Positions 1 through 8,017 of a stretch of 64,000 nt of DNA are shown here, piece after piece. A model generated the notes under the pieces. It was not told the origin of the DNA, ran no database searches, and worked only from the letters and a program-made list of their open reading frames with translations. Position 1 is the stretch's first letter. Each line of letters opens with the position of its first letter. This DNA is from Chloroflexota bacterium (GTDB taxonomy: Bacteria > Chloroflexota > Anaerolineae > UBA4142 > SHND01): NCBI GenBank assembly GCA_016209205.1, contig JACQWQ010000026.1, forward strand, positions 62,001 through 126,000. Direction: 5' to 3'. Made by a program: the position numbers and the translations under genes.

Positions 1-593
1 GCTGGGCTCCTTGAATTTTGAGAGATGTATGTGTTACGCCGCAACGGAAAGGACTGGGGCGCGCGAAACAGTGCTTCTACGATGAAAGCAGAAGGCAAAG
101 AAGGATGGAGAGAGGGGGAGGGGGAGAGAGGGGGAGGGGGGGAGAGGGAGAGAGGGAGCGATGGAGCGATGGAGCGATGGAACGATGGAGCGATGGAGCG
201 ATGGAGCGATAGAGTGATGGAGCGATGGAACGATGGAGCGATGGAGCGATAGAGTGATGGAGCGCGTAAAACTGCCTGTCCCGAACCGAGTGAGGGATGA
301 AACGAGATGCGAGAAACGAGAGACGATACGCGATATGCGATTCGCGATACGCGATACGCGAGGTGACGGAGCAAGGCGGAGGACGAGCATGGTGGGCGCT
401 CCTTTCCAAAACGTGTTTAGAAAACTGTGTCAGCGCAAACGTAACAGCGGGCGCATTATTTATCCGTTTTGGAGCTGTGTCCATTTGCCGCCTATCTTGT
501 GATCGCGCAGTTGGACTGCGCGATGCCGCGCGTCAGACCGCCCCCGCGGCTCCCGGGCTTTATTCATTCATGCCGCGCTGCGTCATAAACCTA
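1..593. repeat. Gene-free left edge with short tandem repeats
   Basis: No supportable gene. Positions about 105-160 are GAGAGGGG-type purine repeats and 158-262 are an 8-bp tandem repeat with unit GATGGAGC and minor variants. Positions 300-362 hold 7-bp CGATACG-type repeats. The open frames over this stretch translate to repetitive Arg/Ser/Met-rich strings on both strands and are artefacts of the repeats. The rest (365-590) has no recognisable feature. Confidence 0.8.
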
Positions 594-622
594 TTGACGC
601 GCGCGCAAAGCAATGCTATACT
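594..622 (+). promoter_or_regulatory. Sigma70-type promoter of the TetR-family gene
   Basis: The -35 box TTGACG (594-599) and -10 box TATACT (617-622) are separated by exactly 17 bp. Transcription would start near 629, about 75 nt upstream of the regulator's ATG at 703. It is one of the best consensus promoters in the window. Confidence 0.7.
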
Positions 623-627
623 CTCTC

Positions 628-653
628 TACCGACCGTTAGGTAGAATCGGTCG
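628..653. promoter_or_regulatory. Probable autoregulatory operator of the TetR-family protein
   Basis: Positions 628-643 (TACCGACCGTTAGGTA) form an imperfect dyad, with 12 of 16 positions symmetric. A second inverted pair, CGACCG (631-636) and CGGTCG (648-653), overlaps it. The site covers the expected transcription start just after the -10 box, where a repressor would block RNA polymerase. TetR-family operators often look like this; binding is inferred. Confidence 0.5.
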
Positions 654-702
654 CTAGTGATCGCGTTTGTGACGCACTGCGTCACAAAGCGAACGGGAGA
701 CT

Positions 703-1434
703 ATGGCGTCTCATACTCGACGAACGAGCTCCGGGCGCGTCAACGGACGCGCGCCAACCGCATCCACCCCGCCTTCCTCTGTGCGCCTGCCTGCGCCGCG
801 CGACGGCGCAGCGCCGCGCGCAAAATCGCCTGCCCCCGCCAACCACGCTAAACAAGCTGAAATTTTCGCCGCCGCCCTGCGCCTCTTTCAAGCCAAGGGC
901 TATCACGGCGCGTCCATGCAAGACCTCGCCAACGCCGTCGGCATGCAAAAGGCATCCCTCTATTACTATTTTCACAGCAAAGAAGAATTGCTCGTGCAGG
1001 TCTGCGAACGCGGCACCGGCGCGTTCACGCAAGAATTGGCAGAAATCGTTGCGTCCGATTTGAACGCGAGCGAAAAATTGCGCCGCGCGTTGGAATGTCA
1101 TCTCGTCGCGTTGTGCGAGCAGCTCGACCTCTTTACCGTGTTTCTCCGCGAACAAAAATTTCTCGGCGCCGCGCAAAAGAAACAGCTGCGCGGCGAAGGC
1201 AAAAAACATGCCGAACTGTTGGCGACGATTCTGGCGCAAGGCATCGCGACGGGCGAATTCCGCGCGGTGAATGTGACGGTGACGACGCTGGCGCTGCTCG
1301 GCATGTGCAATTGGTTGTACGAGTGGTACTCGCCCGACGGCGCGCTGACCCCGCGCGAAATTGCCGCCATGTTTGCGGAATTGGTGTTGAACGGTTTGGC
1401 GCAAGATACACGCAAGGCAAAGAGAAACAAGTAA
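703..1434 (+). CDS. TetR/AcrR-family transcriptional regulator (KstR2/FadR-like)
   Basis: 243-residue DNA-binding regulator. A Pro/Ala/Arg-rich extension of about 45 residues precedes a typical TetR helix-turn-helix (about residues 52-98) with GYHGASMQDLANAVGM and the recognition stretch KASLYYYFHSKEEL. The C-terminal ligand domain includes NWLYEWYSPDGALTPREIA, a pattern common in regulators of acyl-CoA metabolism. It heads a block with an acyl-CoA ligase (2299) and an acyl-CoA dehydrogenase (4652), so a fatty-acyl-CoA effector is plausible. GGGAG lies just upstream of the ATG. The long N-terminal extension may be disordered, and a later start cannot be excluded because there is no internal Met before the HTH. 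Family assignment is firm; ligand and targets are inferred. Confidence 0.88.
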   Translation: MASHTRRTSSGRVNGRAPTASTPPSSVRLPAPRDGAAPRAKSPAPANHAKQAEIFAAALRLFQAKGYHGASMQDLANAVGMQKASLYYYFHSKEELLVQVCERGTGAFTQELAEIVASDLNASEKLRRALECHLVALCEQLDLFTVFLREQKFLGAAQKKQLRGEGKKHAELLATILAQGIATGEFRAVNVTVTTLALLGMCNWLYEWYSPDGALTPREIAAMFAELVLNGLAQDTRKAKRNK

Positions 1435-1690
1435 TCAGTGACCAGTAATCAGTGACCAGTAATCAGTGACCAGTAATCAGTAATCAGTGATCAGTGGACA
1501 GTGACCAGTAACCAGTAATCAGTGATCAGTGGACAGTGATCAGTGACTGATGACTGATGACTGATGACTGATGACTGATGACTGATGACTGATGACTGAT
1601 AACTGATAACTGATAACTGATAACTGATAACTGATGACTGATGACTGATGACTGATAACTGATAACTGATAACTGATGACTGATGACTGA
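1435..1690. repeat. 7-bp tandem repeat array (CAGTAAT / ACTGATG words)
   Basis: About 250 bp of degenerate heptamers: CAGTAATCAGTGAC-type units at the start, then runs of ACTGATG and ACTGATA. It fills the space between the regulator and the AhpC-like gene, ending just before the Shine-Dalgarno sequence at about 1696. The minus-strand open frame through it is a repeat artefact. Confidence 0.9.
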
Positions 1691-1710
1691 CCACCGGGAG
1701 GATTTTTACA

Positions 1711-2142
1711 ATGGCGTTGTTAGAAGTTGGTTCCAGCGCACCCGCATTCAAAGGGATGAATTTGTTGGGCGGGGAATTTGATTTTGAAACGCTCAAGGGC
1801 GCGAAAGGAATCGTCCTTACCTTTTCACCCGATCAAATCAATCCCGCACAGGTTTCGTGGGCGAAAAACTTGTACGAAAAAAATCGCGCCGACATCGAAA
1901 TGGTTTCCGTCACGCGCAAAATTCCGAGCGTCACGATGGCGAAAGCGTTTTTGATGCAGCTCGGGATCAAGTTCCCGGTGATATACGACCAAAAGCAAGA
2001 AGTCTTTGGCATGTACGGTGTGGACACTCCGGTCGTGATTTATGGGATCAATAAAGACGGCGTGATTACGTACGCCACGCAAGTGGAACCCAGAGATTTC
2101 AAGCAAGCGGTGGTCGAAGAGGCGATGGCGAAAGCAAAGTGA
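1711..2142 (+). CDS. AhpC/TSA (peroxiredoxin-like) fold protein without cysteine
   Basis: 143 residues with the N-terminal pattern of the thioredoxin/AhpC-TSA fold: LEVGSSAPAF, then FDFETLKGAKGIVLTFSP, where a peroxiredoxin would continue to its peroxidatic cysteine. Here the segment reads SPDQINPAQVSW, and the whole protein contains no Cys. It therefore cannot use thiol-peroxidase chemistry and may be a structural or regulatory derivative. The C-terminal half keeps the expected order (FPVIYDQKQEVFGMYGV, then VVIYGINKDGVI). GGGAGGA precedes the ATG. It sits between the TetR regulator and the acyl-CoA ligase on the same strand, so co-expression is possible, but repeats separate the genes. Confidence 0.75.
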   Translation: MALLEVGSSAPAFKGMNLLGGEFDFETLKGAKGIVLTFSPDQINPAQVSWAKNLYEKNRADIEMVSVTRKIPSVTMAKAFLMQLGIKFPVIYDQKQEVFGMYGVDTPVVIYGINKDGVITYATQVEPRDFKQAVVEEAMAKAK

Positions 2143-2298
2143 GAGCGGGAGAGTGGGAGAGATAGAGAGAGGGAGAGCGGGAGAGCGGGAGAGATAGAGA
2201 GAGGGAGAGATAGAGAGCGGGAGAGATTCACTCTATCACTCGCTCACGCAATCACTCCATCTCTCCATCACTCCATCACAAAAAGGAGAGAGGGAGCA
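2143..2298. repeat. Purine-rich 8-bp repeats between the AhpC-like gene and the ligase
   Basis: GAGAGCGG / GAGATAGA words from about 2143 to 2226, then CACTCCAT-type words to 2280. The Shine-Dalgarno sequence of the ligase (AAAGGAG) follows immediately. Confidence 0.85.
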
Positions 2299-4005
2299 AT
2301 GGACAAACCATGGCAAAAGGTGTACGAACCGGGCGTGCCGGCAGAGATTGATTATCCCGAAGGGATGGTCGTGCCGGATTTTCTGGAACGGGCAGCGGCG
2401 CGTTTCCCGAACAATCCCGCGACGATTTTTCCGGCGGCGATCGGCAGTCGTATGTTGGCGGGACGTTTGACGTATCGTGATTTGGATACGGCGGCAAATC
2501 GTTTTGCGAACGCGTTGATGCAGCTCGGCGTGCGCAAGGGCGACCGCGTCGCTTTGCTCTTTCCCAACTCGCCGCAGCTGGTGATTGCCTACTTTGGCGC
2601 GTTGAAAGCGGGCGCGGTCGTGATCGCGTTCAATCCCGTGTACACCGAACACGAAATCGAACGGCAGTTGAACGACTGCGGCGCAGAAACGATCGTCACG
2701 ATGACGAAATGGTATCCGGCGATCAAAAAGGTGCAGGCGAACACGCGCGTGACGCGCGTGATCGCGACCAACATCAAGGATTATTTTCATCCCGTGGCGT
2801 CGCTGCTCTTTACCCTCGCGAAAGAAGAAAAAGAAGGATTCCGCGTCCAGCTCGACCCGAAAGATTATTCATTCAAGATGATGCTGCAAGGCGCGAGCGA
2901 CACGAAACCGAACGTAAAAATTTCGCCGGACGACATCGCGTTGTTGCAATACACCGGCGGCACGACCGGCGTTCCGAAAGGCGCGGTGTTGACGCATCGC
3001 AACCTCGTATCGAATTGTTTGCAATCCGTCTCGTGGTTCACCACCGCGCAAGACGGCAAAGAGGTAACGCTCTCGATTATTCCGTTTTTTCACATGTACG
3101 GCATGATGATTGGCATGCTGCTGACAGTTGCCAAGGCGGGTGCGTTGGTCTTGTTCCCGCGCTTTGATTTGCAGCAAGCATTTATGGCGATTGACACGTA
3201 CAAGCCGACGATTTTCCCCGGCGTGCCCGCGCTGTATATCGCGTTCATCAACAGCCCGGATGTACACAAACATGACTTGCATTCCGTCAAATCGTGTTTG
3301 TCCGGCGCGGCGCCCTTGCCGCAAGAAGTCCAAACCGCTTTTGAAATGTTGACGCAGGGACGACTCGTGGAAGGATACGGCATGACGGAATCGTCGCCGC
3401 TGACGCACGCGAATCCATTACGCGGCGAGCGCCGCACGGGCAGCATCGGCGTGCCGGTCCCGTCCACCGAAGCGCGCATCGTGAATCCCGATAATGCCGA
3501 CGAAGTGATGCCGCGCGGCGCGGTCGGCGAATTGGCGCTCAAAGGTCCGCAAGTGTTTCAGGGCTATTGGAATCGTCCCGAAGAATCGGTCAACACACTG
3601 CGCAACGGTTGGTTGATCACCGGCGACATTGCGCGCATGGACGACGATGGTTTCTTTTACATCGTCGAGCGTAAAAAGGACATGATTATTATCGGCGGGT
3701 ACAAAGTATTCCCGCGCGATATTGAAGAAGAATTGTTCAAGCATCCCAAGATCAAAGAAGCGACGGTCATCGGCATCCCGCATCCCAAGATGGGTGAAAT
3801 TCCCAAAGCCTTCGTCGTGCTCAAGGACGGCGAGACCGCAAGCGAAGCCGAAATCGTCGAGTACATGGCGAAAAACGTCGCCGATTACAAAGTGCCGCGC
3901 CAAATCGAATTTCGCACTGCACTGCCGAAAACGATTATTGGCAAAGTGTTGAAACGGCAGTTGCTGGAAGAAGAAAAAGCCAAGATGAAGGCAAAGGTCG
4001 GGTAG
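2299..4005 (+). CDS. fadD: Long-chain fatty-acid--CoA ligase (AMP-forming)
   Basis: 568 residues of the ANL superfamily. It activates a fatty acid with ATP to an acyl-adenylate and then forms acyl-CoA, the entry step to beta-oxidation. Visible motifs: the phosphate-binding loop YTGGTTGVPKGA (about residue 218), GYGMTESSPLTH (about 359), the ribose-binding GDIARMDDDGFFYIVERKKD (about 442), and the C-terminal catalytic lysine in PKTIIGKVLKRQL. The length is normal for FadD, and the N-terminal KVYEPGVPAEIDYPE suits the long-chain group. Its neighbours are a TetR regulator and an acyl-CoA dehydrogenase, the next beta-oxidation enzyme. Exact chain-length specificity cannot be read from sequence. 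Confidence 0.93.
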   Translation: MDKPWQKVYEPGVPAEIDYPEGMVVPDFLERAAARFPNNPATIFPAAIGSRMLAGRLTYRDLDTAANRFANALMQLGVRKGDRVALLFPNSPQLVIAYFGALKAGAVVIAFNPVYTEHEIERQLNDCGAETIVTMTKWYPAIKKVQANTRVTRVIATNIKDYFHPVASLLFTLAKEEKEGFRVQLDPKDYSFKMMLQGASDTKPNVKISPDDIALLQYTGGTTGVPKGAVLTHRNLVSNCLQSVSWFTTAQDGKEVTLSIIPFFHMYGMMIGMLLTVAKAGALVLFPRFDLQQAFMAIDTYKPTIFPGVPALYIAFINSPDVHKHDLHSVKSCLSGAAPLPQEVQTAFEMLTQGRLVEGYGMTESSPLTHANPLRGERRTGSIGVPVPSTEARIVNPDNADEVMPRGAVGELALKGPQVFQGYWNRPEESVNTLRNGWLITGDIARMDDDGFFYIVERKKDMIIIGGYKVFPRDIEEELFKHPKIKEATVIGIPHPKMGEIPKAFVVLKDGETASEAEIVEYMAKNVADYKVPRQIEFRTALPKTIIGKVLKRQLLEEEKAKMKAKVG

Positions 4006-4075
4006 TCGGGTGGTCGGGTGGTCGGATAGTCGGGGAGTTGGGGAGTCGGATGGTCGGAAAGTCCAACGCCGGTGA
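4005..4075. repeat. GTCGGATG-type 8-bp repeats
   Basis: Short array of GTCGGGTG / GTCGGATG / GTCGGGGA octamers between the ligase stop and the next start codon. Related words recur on the opposite strand at 4590-4640 just before the acyl-CoA dehydrogenase. Confidence 0.8.
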
Positions 4076-4087
4076 GGGAGGTTAACA

Positions 4088-4500
4088 ATGAAGATTGAGC
4101 GATTTGAAGATATCCGAGCTTGGCAAGCCGCGCGAGAGTTGACCAAAGAAATCTACCGGATCACAAACTCGGGCAAGTTCGCGCGAGATTACAAATTGCG
4201 AGACCAAATTCGCGATGCGTCCGGCTCGAGCATGCACAATATCGCAGAAGGATTCGATTCGAGTTCGGATGAAGATTTCGCGCGGTTCTTACGCTTTCGC
4301 GCCGTTCCGTGAGTGAAGTTCAATCGGAGTTATATATTGCGCTCGATCAAGAATACATCGCGCAAAAAGAATTTGACGCCATCTACGCCCAAGCCGAAGG
4401 CGTCAAAAAACAAATCAACGCATTCATTTCGTATCTGCTCTCGAGATGGTCAGCCCGCAGGGGCTGTATGGGCTCAGGACTGTCATATCGAACGGAGTGA
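4088..4500 (+). pseudogene. Four-helix-bundle (23S rRNA IVP-like) protein, frameshifted
   Basis: The first frame (4088-4312) begins MKIERFEDIRAWQAARELTK and runs through RDQIRDASGSSMHNIAEGFD, the signature of the four-helix-bundle family first noted in 23S rRNA intervening sequences. It then breaks after FARFLRF. The family continuation (RRSVSEVQSELYIALDQEYI) is in the -1 frame and runs to about 4435. A single missing G near 4300 (TTTCGCGCC instead of TTTGCGCGCC) explains the break. The 3' end runs into a dispersed 98-bp palindromic repeat, so the native stop may also be lost. Function of the family is unknown. A sequencing error is possible. Confidence 0.8.
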
Positions 4501-4539
4501 GATATCTCGCTCCGCTCGATATGACAAGTCCTGTGCAGC
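4442..4539. repeat. 98-bp dispersed palindromic repeat, copy 1
   Basis: Nearly identical to 28741-28838, with one mismatch (4448 G versus A). Its core from TGTCATATCGA to TCGATATGACA is an imperfect inverted repeat around the centre GAGATATCTC, so either strand would fold into a long hairpin. A third, partial copy lies at 55585-55622. It overlaps the 3' end of the broken four-helix-bundle gene. Confidence 0.9.
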
Positions 4540-4651
4540 AACAATCGCCAATCCTTTCGCGACAAGCCAACCAAGCGACCATCAGATAAACCGACTAGCC
4601 GACCATCCGACGAACTGGCGAACCGACCATCCGACCATGAAGGGAGGACCT

Positions 4652-5842
4652 ATGTTGACAGACCATAAATCTTCTACGCTAACTCAGGCGCCGCAAATGT
4701 ACTTTGATCTTTCCGAAGATCAAAAACAATTTCAAGAACTCGCGCATACGTTTGCGGAAAATGAAATTCGCCCCGTCGCGCCCAAGTATGACGAAGCGGA
4801 AGAATTTCCGTGGGACGTTATCAAAAAGGCGAACGAACTCGGCTTGATGACGTACGCGTTTCCCGAAGAGTATGGCGGCGCGGGCGCCACGAGCGCAGTC
4901 ACCAGTTGCGTCGTCACCGAAGAATTGGCGTGGGGCTGCGCGGGTGTGGCAACTGCGATGGGCGGTACGGGTCTGTGCGCGACGCCGATTCTGATTGCGG
5001 GCAATCCCGCGCAAAAGGCAAAATATCTCACGCGCCTCGCCGCTGCCCACAAACTCGCGCTCGGCGCGTATGCCATCACCGAACCGAACGCGGGCAGTGA
5101 CGTGGCTTCGATGAAGACGACCGCGAAAAAAGTGAGCGGCGGGTACGTGCTGAACGGCACGAAACAATTCATCACCAACGGCGGGTTGGCGGACATCTAT
5201 GTCATCTTTGCGACGCTCGACCCCGCGCGGCGCGCCGACGGCATTTGCGCGTTCATTGTCGAAAAGGACATGGGCGTGAAACCGGGCAAAAAAGAAAAAA
5301 AGATGGGCATCCGCGCGTCGCACACCGCGCAGATTCACTTCGAAGACGTTTTCGTTCCCGAAGAAAACCGGTTGGGTGATGAAGGCGACGGGTTCTTGGT
5401 GGCGATGCGCACGTTCGAGCACACGCGCCCTGATGTGGCGGCGATGGCCGTCGGCGTCGCCCGCGCGGCGTTCGAATACGCGATGGACTATTCGCAGCAG
5501 CGCGAACAATTCGGCAAACCAATTGCGCGTTTGCAGGCGATTGGGTTCATGCTCGCCGACATGGCGACGGACATTGACGCGTCGCGTTTGCTGACGTGGC
5601 GCGCGGCGTGGATGCTCGACCAGGGGTTGCCCGTCAACAAAGAAGCGTCCATGGCAAAACGCTTTGCGGCGGATACCGCGATGAAGGTGACCACCGACGC
5701 CGTGCAAATTCTCGGCGGCGTCGGCTATATGCGCGATTATCCGGTGGAAAAGTGGATGCGCGACGCGAAAATTATGCAGATCTACGAAGGCACTAGTCAA
5801 GTGCAGCGCGTCGTGATTTCGAGAATGTTGACGGGGTGGTAA
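4652..5842 (+). CDS. Acyl-CoA dehydrogenase
   Basis: 396-residue FAD-dependent acyl-CoA dehydrogenase that introduces the alpha-beta double bond in beta-oxidation. The start at 4652 was chosen because AGGGAGG lies just upstream and the protein then begins near the normal position (MYFDLSEDQKQFQELAHTFAE); the open frame extends further 5' only through the frameshifted neighbour and repeats. Family features: the FAD/substrate segment AYAITEPNAGSDVASMKT, GTKQFITNGG, the YSQQREQFGKPI motif, and the catalytic base Glu379 in IYEGTSQVQR, as in medium-chain enzymes. It belongs functionally with the acyl-CoA ligase upstream; an electron-transfer flavoprotein is not in the window. Confidence 0.93.
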   Translation: MLTDHKSSTLTQAPQMYFDLSEDQKQFQELAHTFAENEIRPVAPKYDEAEEFPWDVIKKANELGLMTYAFPEEYGGAGATSAVTSCVVTEELAWGCAGVATAMGGTGLCATPILIAGNPAQKAKYLTRLAAAHKLALGAYAITEPNAGSDVASMKTTAKKVSGGYVLNGTKQFITNGGLADIYVIFATLDPARRADGICAFIVEKDMGVKPGKKEKKMGIRASHTAQIHFEDVFVPEENRLGDEGDGFLVAMRTFEHTRPDVAAMAVGVARAAFEYAMDYSQQREQFGKPIARLQAIGFMLADMATDIDASRLLTWRAAWMLDQGLPVNKEASMAKRFAADTAMKVTTDAVQILGGVGYMRDYPVEKWMRDAKIMQIYEGTSQVQRVVISRMLTGW

Positions 5843-5854
5843 TTACAAAGAAGC

Positions 5855-5883
5855 AACGGCGGGCATTTGAAATGTCCGCCGTT
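5855..5883. terminator. Hairpin between convergent genes
   Basis: AACGGCGGGCATT (5855 onwards) pairs with AATGTCCGCCGTT ending at 5883, with one G-T pair in a 13-bp stem. It lies between the plus-strand acyl-CoA dehydrogenase stop and the minus-strand lipoprotein stop, so it can serve both directions. The T tract is poor. Confidence 0.55.
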
Positions 5884-5892
5884 TGCGTTAAC

Positions 5893-7323
5893 TTACTTGT
5901 CAGGAACCCCAACTACATATAAAGCTCTCTGGTCGGGTCCCCAATCTCCTACAGCTGCAAGAAAGCGTCCGTTTGGAGACCACGGTCCCGGGAAAACTGA
6001 TTCTGATTCCATAGTCCATGCTTTCAGCTTATCTCCAGAAGGAATTGAGAACACAAGGATTTCATTTGCAGAATGGACGGCTGTACGATTGCCTTCCGGA
6101 GACCAGCTGATGGGAAATGGATGTTCCTTTTGCGTTAAAAAAAGTTCTGCCCGAGTCCCAAGAGGATCTACAGCGCGTGCCCACGCCTTGTAGCCATCAT
6201 CATACGCGATCAAGCCCAAGCCATTTGGAGATAATGCTCCGAAATGTTGAAAAGGCAGTTCTTCCACCTCTCCGTTTTCGGAATGATAGAGCAGTACCCC
6301 TTTTATGTTCTCTGCTAAATCGGAGAGAGCAATATGGTACATGTCCGAGCCCTCGCTTGCTTGTGCAGCTGCGATGAGCGTCGAATCGACTGGACGGTTG
6401 AACAATTGTGGCGCAATCTCAATAGCATTCTTGCCAATTGTCACGAGCAATGGACCCTGATCCAGAGTATTGCCAATAACAAATTGCTCGTCGTTGAGCC
6501 AAGTTGGTCCGCTCCATTCTCCTTCTGCATCAGGATATTTCCATTTTACATTGTCCAATATCTTGCCAGTTTCTAAATCTATGGCAAAAGTATTTGCGAT
6601 AAAATCTGGAGAACCCGTCTGCGTAGTCGTGGAAAACCTCTTTCCGGAAGGCGACCAAGTAATTCCCGTTCCACCTTGCACGGGTCGTGTGGACTGAGAT
6701 TGCGAATCAAAAAGGAGAGTACCTTCTTCACCAACAAGCACAAAGGACGTATGCCGTGGACTGTGGCTTGCAATGCGATGTATTTGAAATGGAAACAGTG
6801 AATTTAAATTGGAGAAATCGTCATTACAGGGTTTTCCAGCTAGGATTTGTTGAGCATCTGTAATCATCAAGACCCGTCCATCTGCTAACCAATCGAGTGG
6901 ATTCGCAAAGTAACCATAGCCAACGCGTTGTGACGGCTGACAAGTTTCACCTGTCTGCACATTAAGGAAATGTAAAGTGCCGGGCGGGTATTCAAATGAT
7001 TTCTCTGCTTCGGAGGGCGTGAATTCCCAATAGGCAAGCCACCGACCGTCGGGCGACCAGCTATGTACTCGAATGTCCCCGGCAGTCACTGTGGGTTGAA
7101 TGAGTCCTTCGTTAGATCGAGATGTGGGAGCGGGAACGCGGGAACTTGTGTCAGGAGTTATTGTAAGACGAGGTGAAGGTTCTGGCACAGGAGAACTTGC
7201 TGTAGGTTGAGGGATTAAAGTCGGGCTTGGGAATGGGTTAGTGCTTTCCCTCATACAGCCAATCAACAGAACTACGACGCTCAGGAAAGCAATGCATTGA
7301 AGTATCTTCATCTGCTGGTACAT
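5893..7323 (-). CDS. Lipoprotein with TolB/WD40-like beta-propeller repeats
   Basis: About 476 residues from the ATG at 7323 (an alternative ATG is at 7311; the longer frame overlaps the upstream gene). A lipoprotein signal (MKILQCIAFLSVVVLLIGC) has a lipobox ending in Cys17 of the shorter form, followed by a Pro/Thr/Ser-rich linker. The body carries repeated propeller blade motifs of the S-W-S-P-D/E-G type: SWSPDGRWLAYWE, ITWSPSGKRF, ISWSPEGNRTAVH, PWSPNGRFLAAVG. These are typical of TolB-like or WD40-like Pd40 propellers involved in protein-protein contacts on the cell surface. It begins 22 nt after the endonuclease III-like stop and may be transcribed with it. Specific role unknown. Confidence 0.75.
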   Translation of the reverse strand: MYQQMKILQCIAFLSVVVLLIGCMRESTNPFPSPTLIPQPTASSPVPEPSPRLTITPDTSSRVPAPTSRSNEGLIQPTVTAGDIRVHSWSPDGRWLAYWEFTPSEAEKSFEYPPGTLHFLNVQTGETCQPSQRVGYGYFANPLDWLADGRVLMITDAQQILAGKPCNDDFSNLNSLFPFQIHRIASHSPRHTSFVLVGEEGTLLFDSQSQSTRPVQGGTGITWSPSGKRFSTTTQTGSPDFIANTFAIDLETGKILDNVKWKYPDAEGEWSGPTWLNDEQFVIGNTLDQGPLLVTIGKNAIEIAPQLFNRPVDSTLIAAAQASEGSDMYHIALSDLAENIKGVLLYHSENGEVEELPFQHFGALSPNGLGLIAYDDGYKAWARAVDPLGTRAELFLTQKEHPFPISWSPEGNRTAVHSANEILVFSIPSGDKLKAWTMESESVFPGPWSPNGRFLAAVGDWGPDQRALYVVGVPDK

Positions 7324-7345
7324 AGATTGGTTCCGAAAGTCTATT

Positions 7346-8017
7346 TCACTGTGTGCGTTGAAAATACGCGCACAAATCCTTGAGCGGACAAATCGCACAG
7401 CGCGGATTTTGCGCGCGGCAGATTTCACGTCCGAGTCGAATCAAGTTGACGTGCAGCGCGTAATAGCGTTTCGGCGGAATCTGCGCTTCGAGCAATTCAT
7501 GCGCTTGTTCCGCCGAGGTTTTTTCAGAAATCCAACCGAGCCGCCGCGTGACGCGATGCACGTGCGTGTCCACCGGAAACACCGGACGTTTTTGCGCGAA
7601 CAGCAAAACGATGGACGCGGTTTTTGGTCCTACGCCTTGCATTTGCATCAACCATTTGCGCGCGTCGGCTGTGCCCATTGCATTCAAAAAATCCAAATTG
7701 ATTTTGCCGCGCTCGCGTTCGATGAATTGCAGCGCGTGTTTGATGTAACGCGCTTTGTCGTTCGCCAGCCCCGATGCGCGAATGACGCGCGCAATGTCAG
7801 TCACCCGCGCGTCGCGCAGTTTTCCCCACGTGGGATATTTGGCAATCAGCGCGTCATACGCGGCATCGCTTTGCGCGTCGGTGGTGGCTTGCGAAAGAAT
7901 GCAGCCGACCAACGCTTCAACGGGGTCGCCGCCTTGCAATTGTGGATTGCCGAACACACGGACGAGAATCTTATCCGTCGCGCGAACCCTTTGTGACAAT
8001 TCCGTTTTACGCGGCAT
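7346..8017 (-). CDS. nth: Endonuclease III-like DNA glycosylase/AP lyase
   Basis: 223 residues of the HhH-GPD base-excision-repair family, which removes oxidised pyrimidines and cleaves the abasic site. The helix-hairpin-helix reads MQGVGPKTASIVLLF and contains the catalytic lysine position. The catalytic aspartate is Asp150 in FPVDTHVHRVTRRLG. The C-terminus carries the 4Fe-4S cysteines with the C-x6-C-x2-C-x5-C spacing (CRAQNPRCAICPLKDLC). The ATG at 8017 overlaps the TGA of the upstream HAD gene by one base (TGATG), suggesting coupled translation; an in-frame TTG precedes it. Some HhH-GPD members are MutY-like or have narrower substrates, but the Lys and Asp favour endonuclease III. Confidence 0.88.
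   Translation of the reverse strand: MPRKTELSQRVRATDKILVRVFGNPQLQGGDPVEALVGCILSQATTDAQSDAAYDALIAKYPTWGKLRDARVTDIARVIRASGLANDKARYIKHALQFIERERGKINLDFLNAMGTADARKWLMQMQGVGPKTASIVLLFAQKRPVFPVDTHVHRVTRRLGWISEKTSAEQAHELLEAQIPPKRYYALHVNLIRLGREICRAQNPRCAICPLKDLCAYFQRTQ

Noticed and set aside
34-484. Open frames of 118-135 codons on the minus strand at the left edge
   Set aside because: They consist of Ser/Leu/His/Pro repeats from GATGGAGC octamers and have no initiation context or recognisable domain.
682-1404. Minus-strand open frame opposite the TetR gene
   Set aside because: Arg/Ala/His-rich shadow of a clear TetR coding frame.
1435-1690. CRISPR-like array
   Set aside because: Units are contiguous heptamers without spacers of 30-40 bp, and no cas genes are present; the same holds for the other repeat arrays.
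4313-4651. N-terminal extension of the acyl-CoA dehydrogenase
   Set aside because: It reads out of frame through the four-helix-bundle gene and a palindromic repeat; the ATG at 4652 has a strong Shine-Dalgarno sequence and fits the family.
4679-5800. Long minus-strand frame opposite the acyl-CoA dehydrogenase
   Set aside because: High-GC shadow with Arg/His-rich translation; the plus-strand frame has clear motifs including the catalytic Glu.
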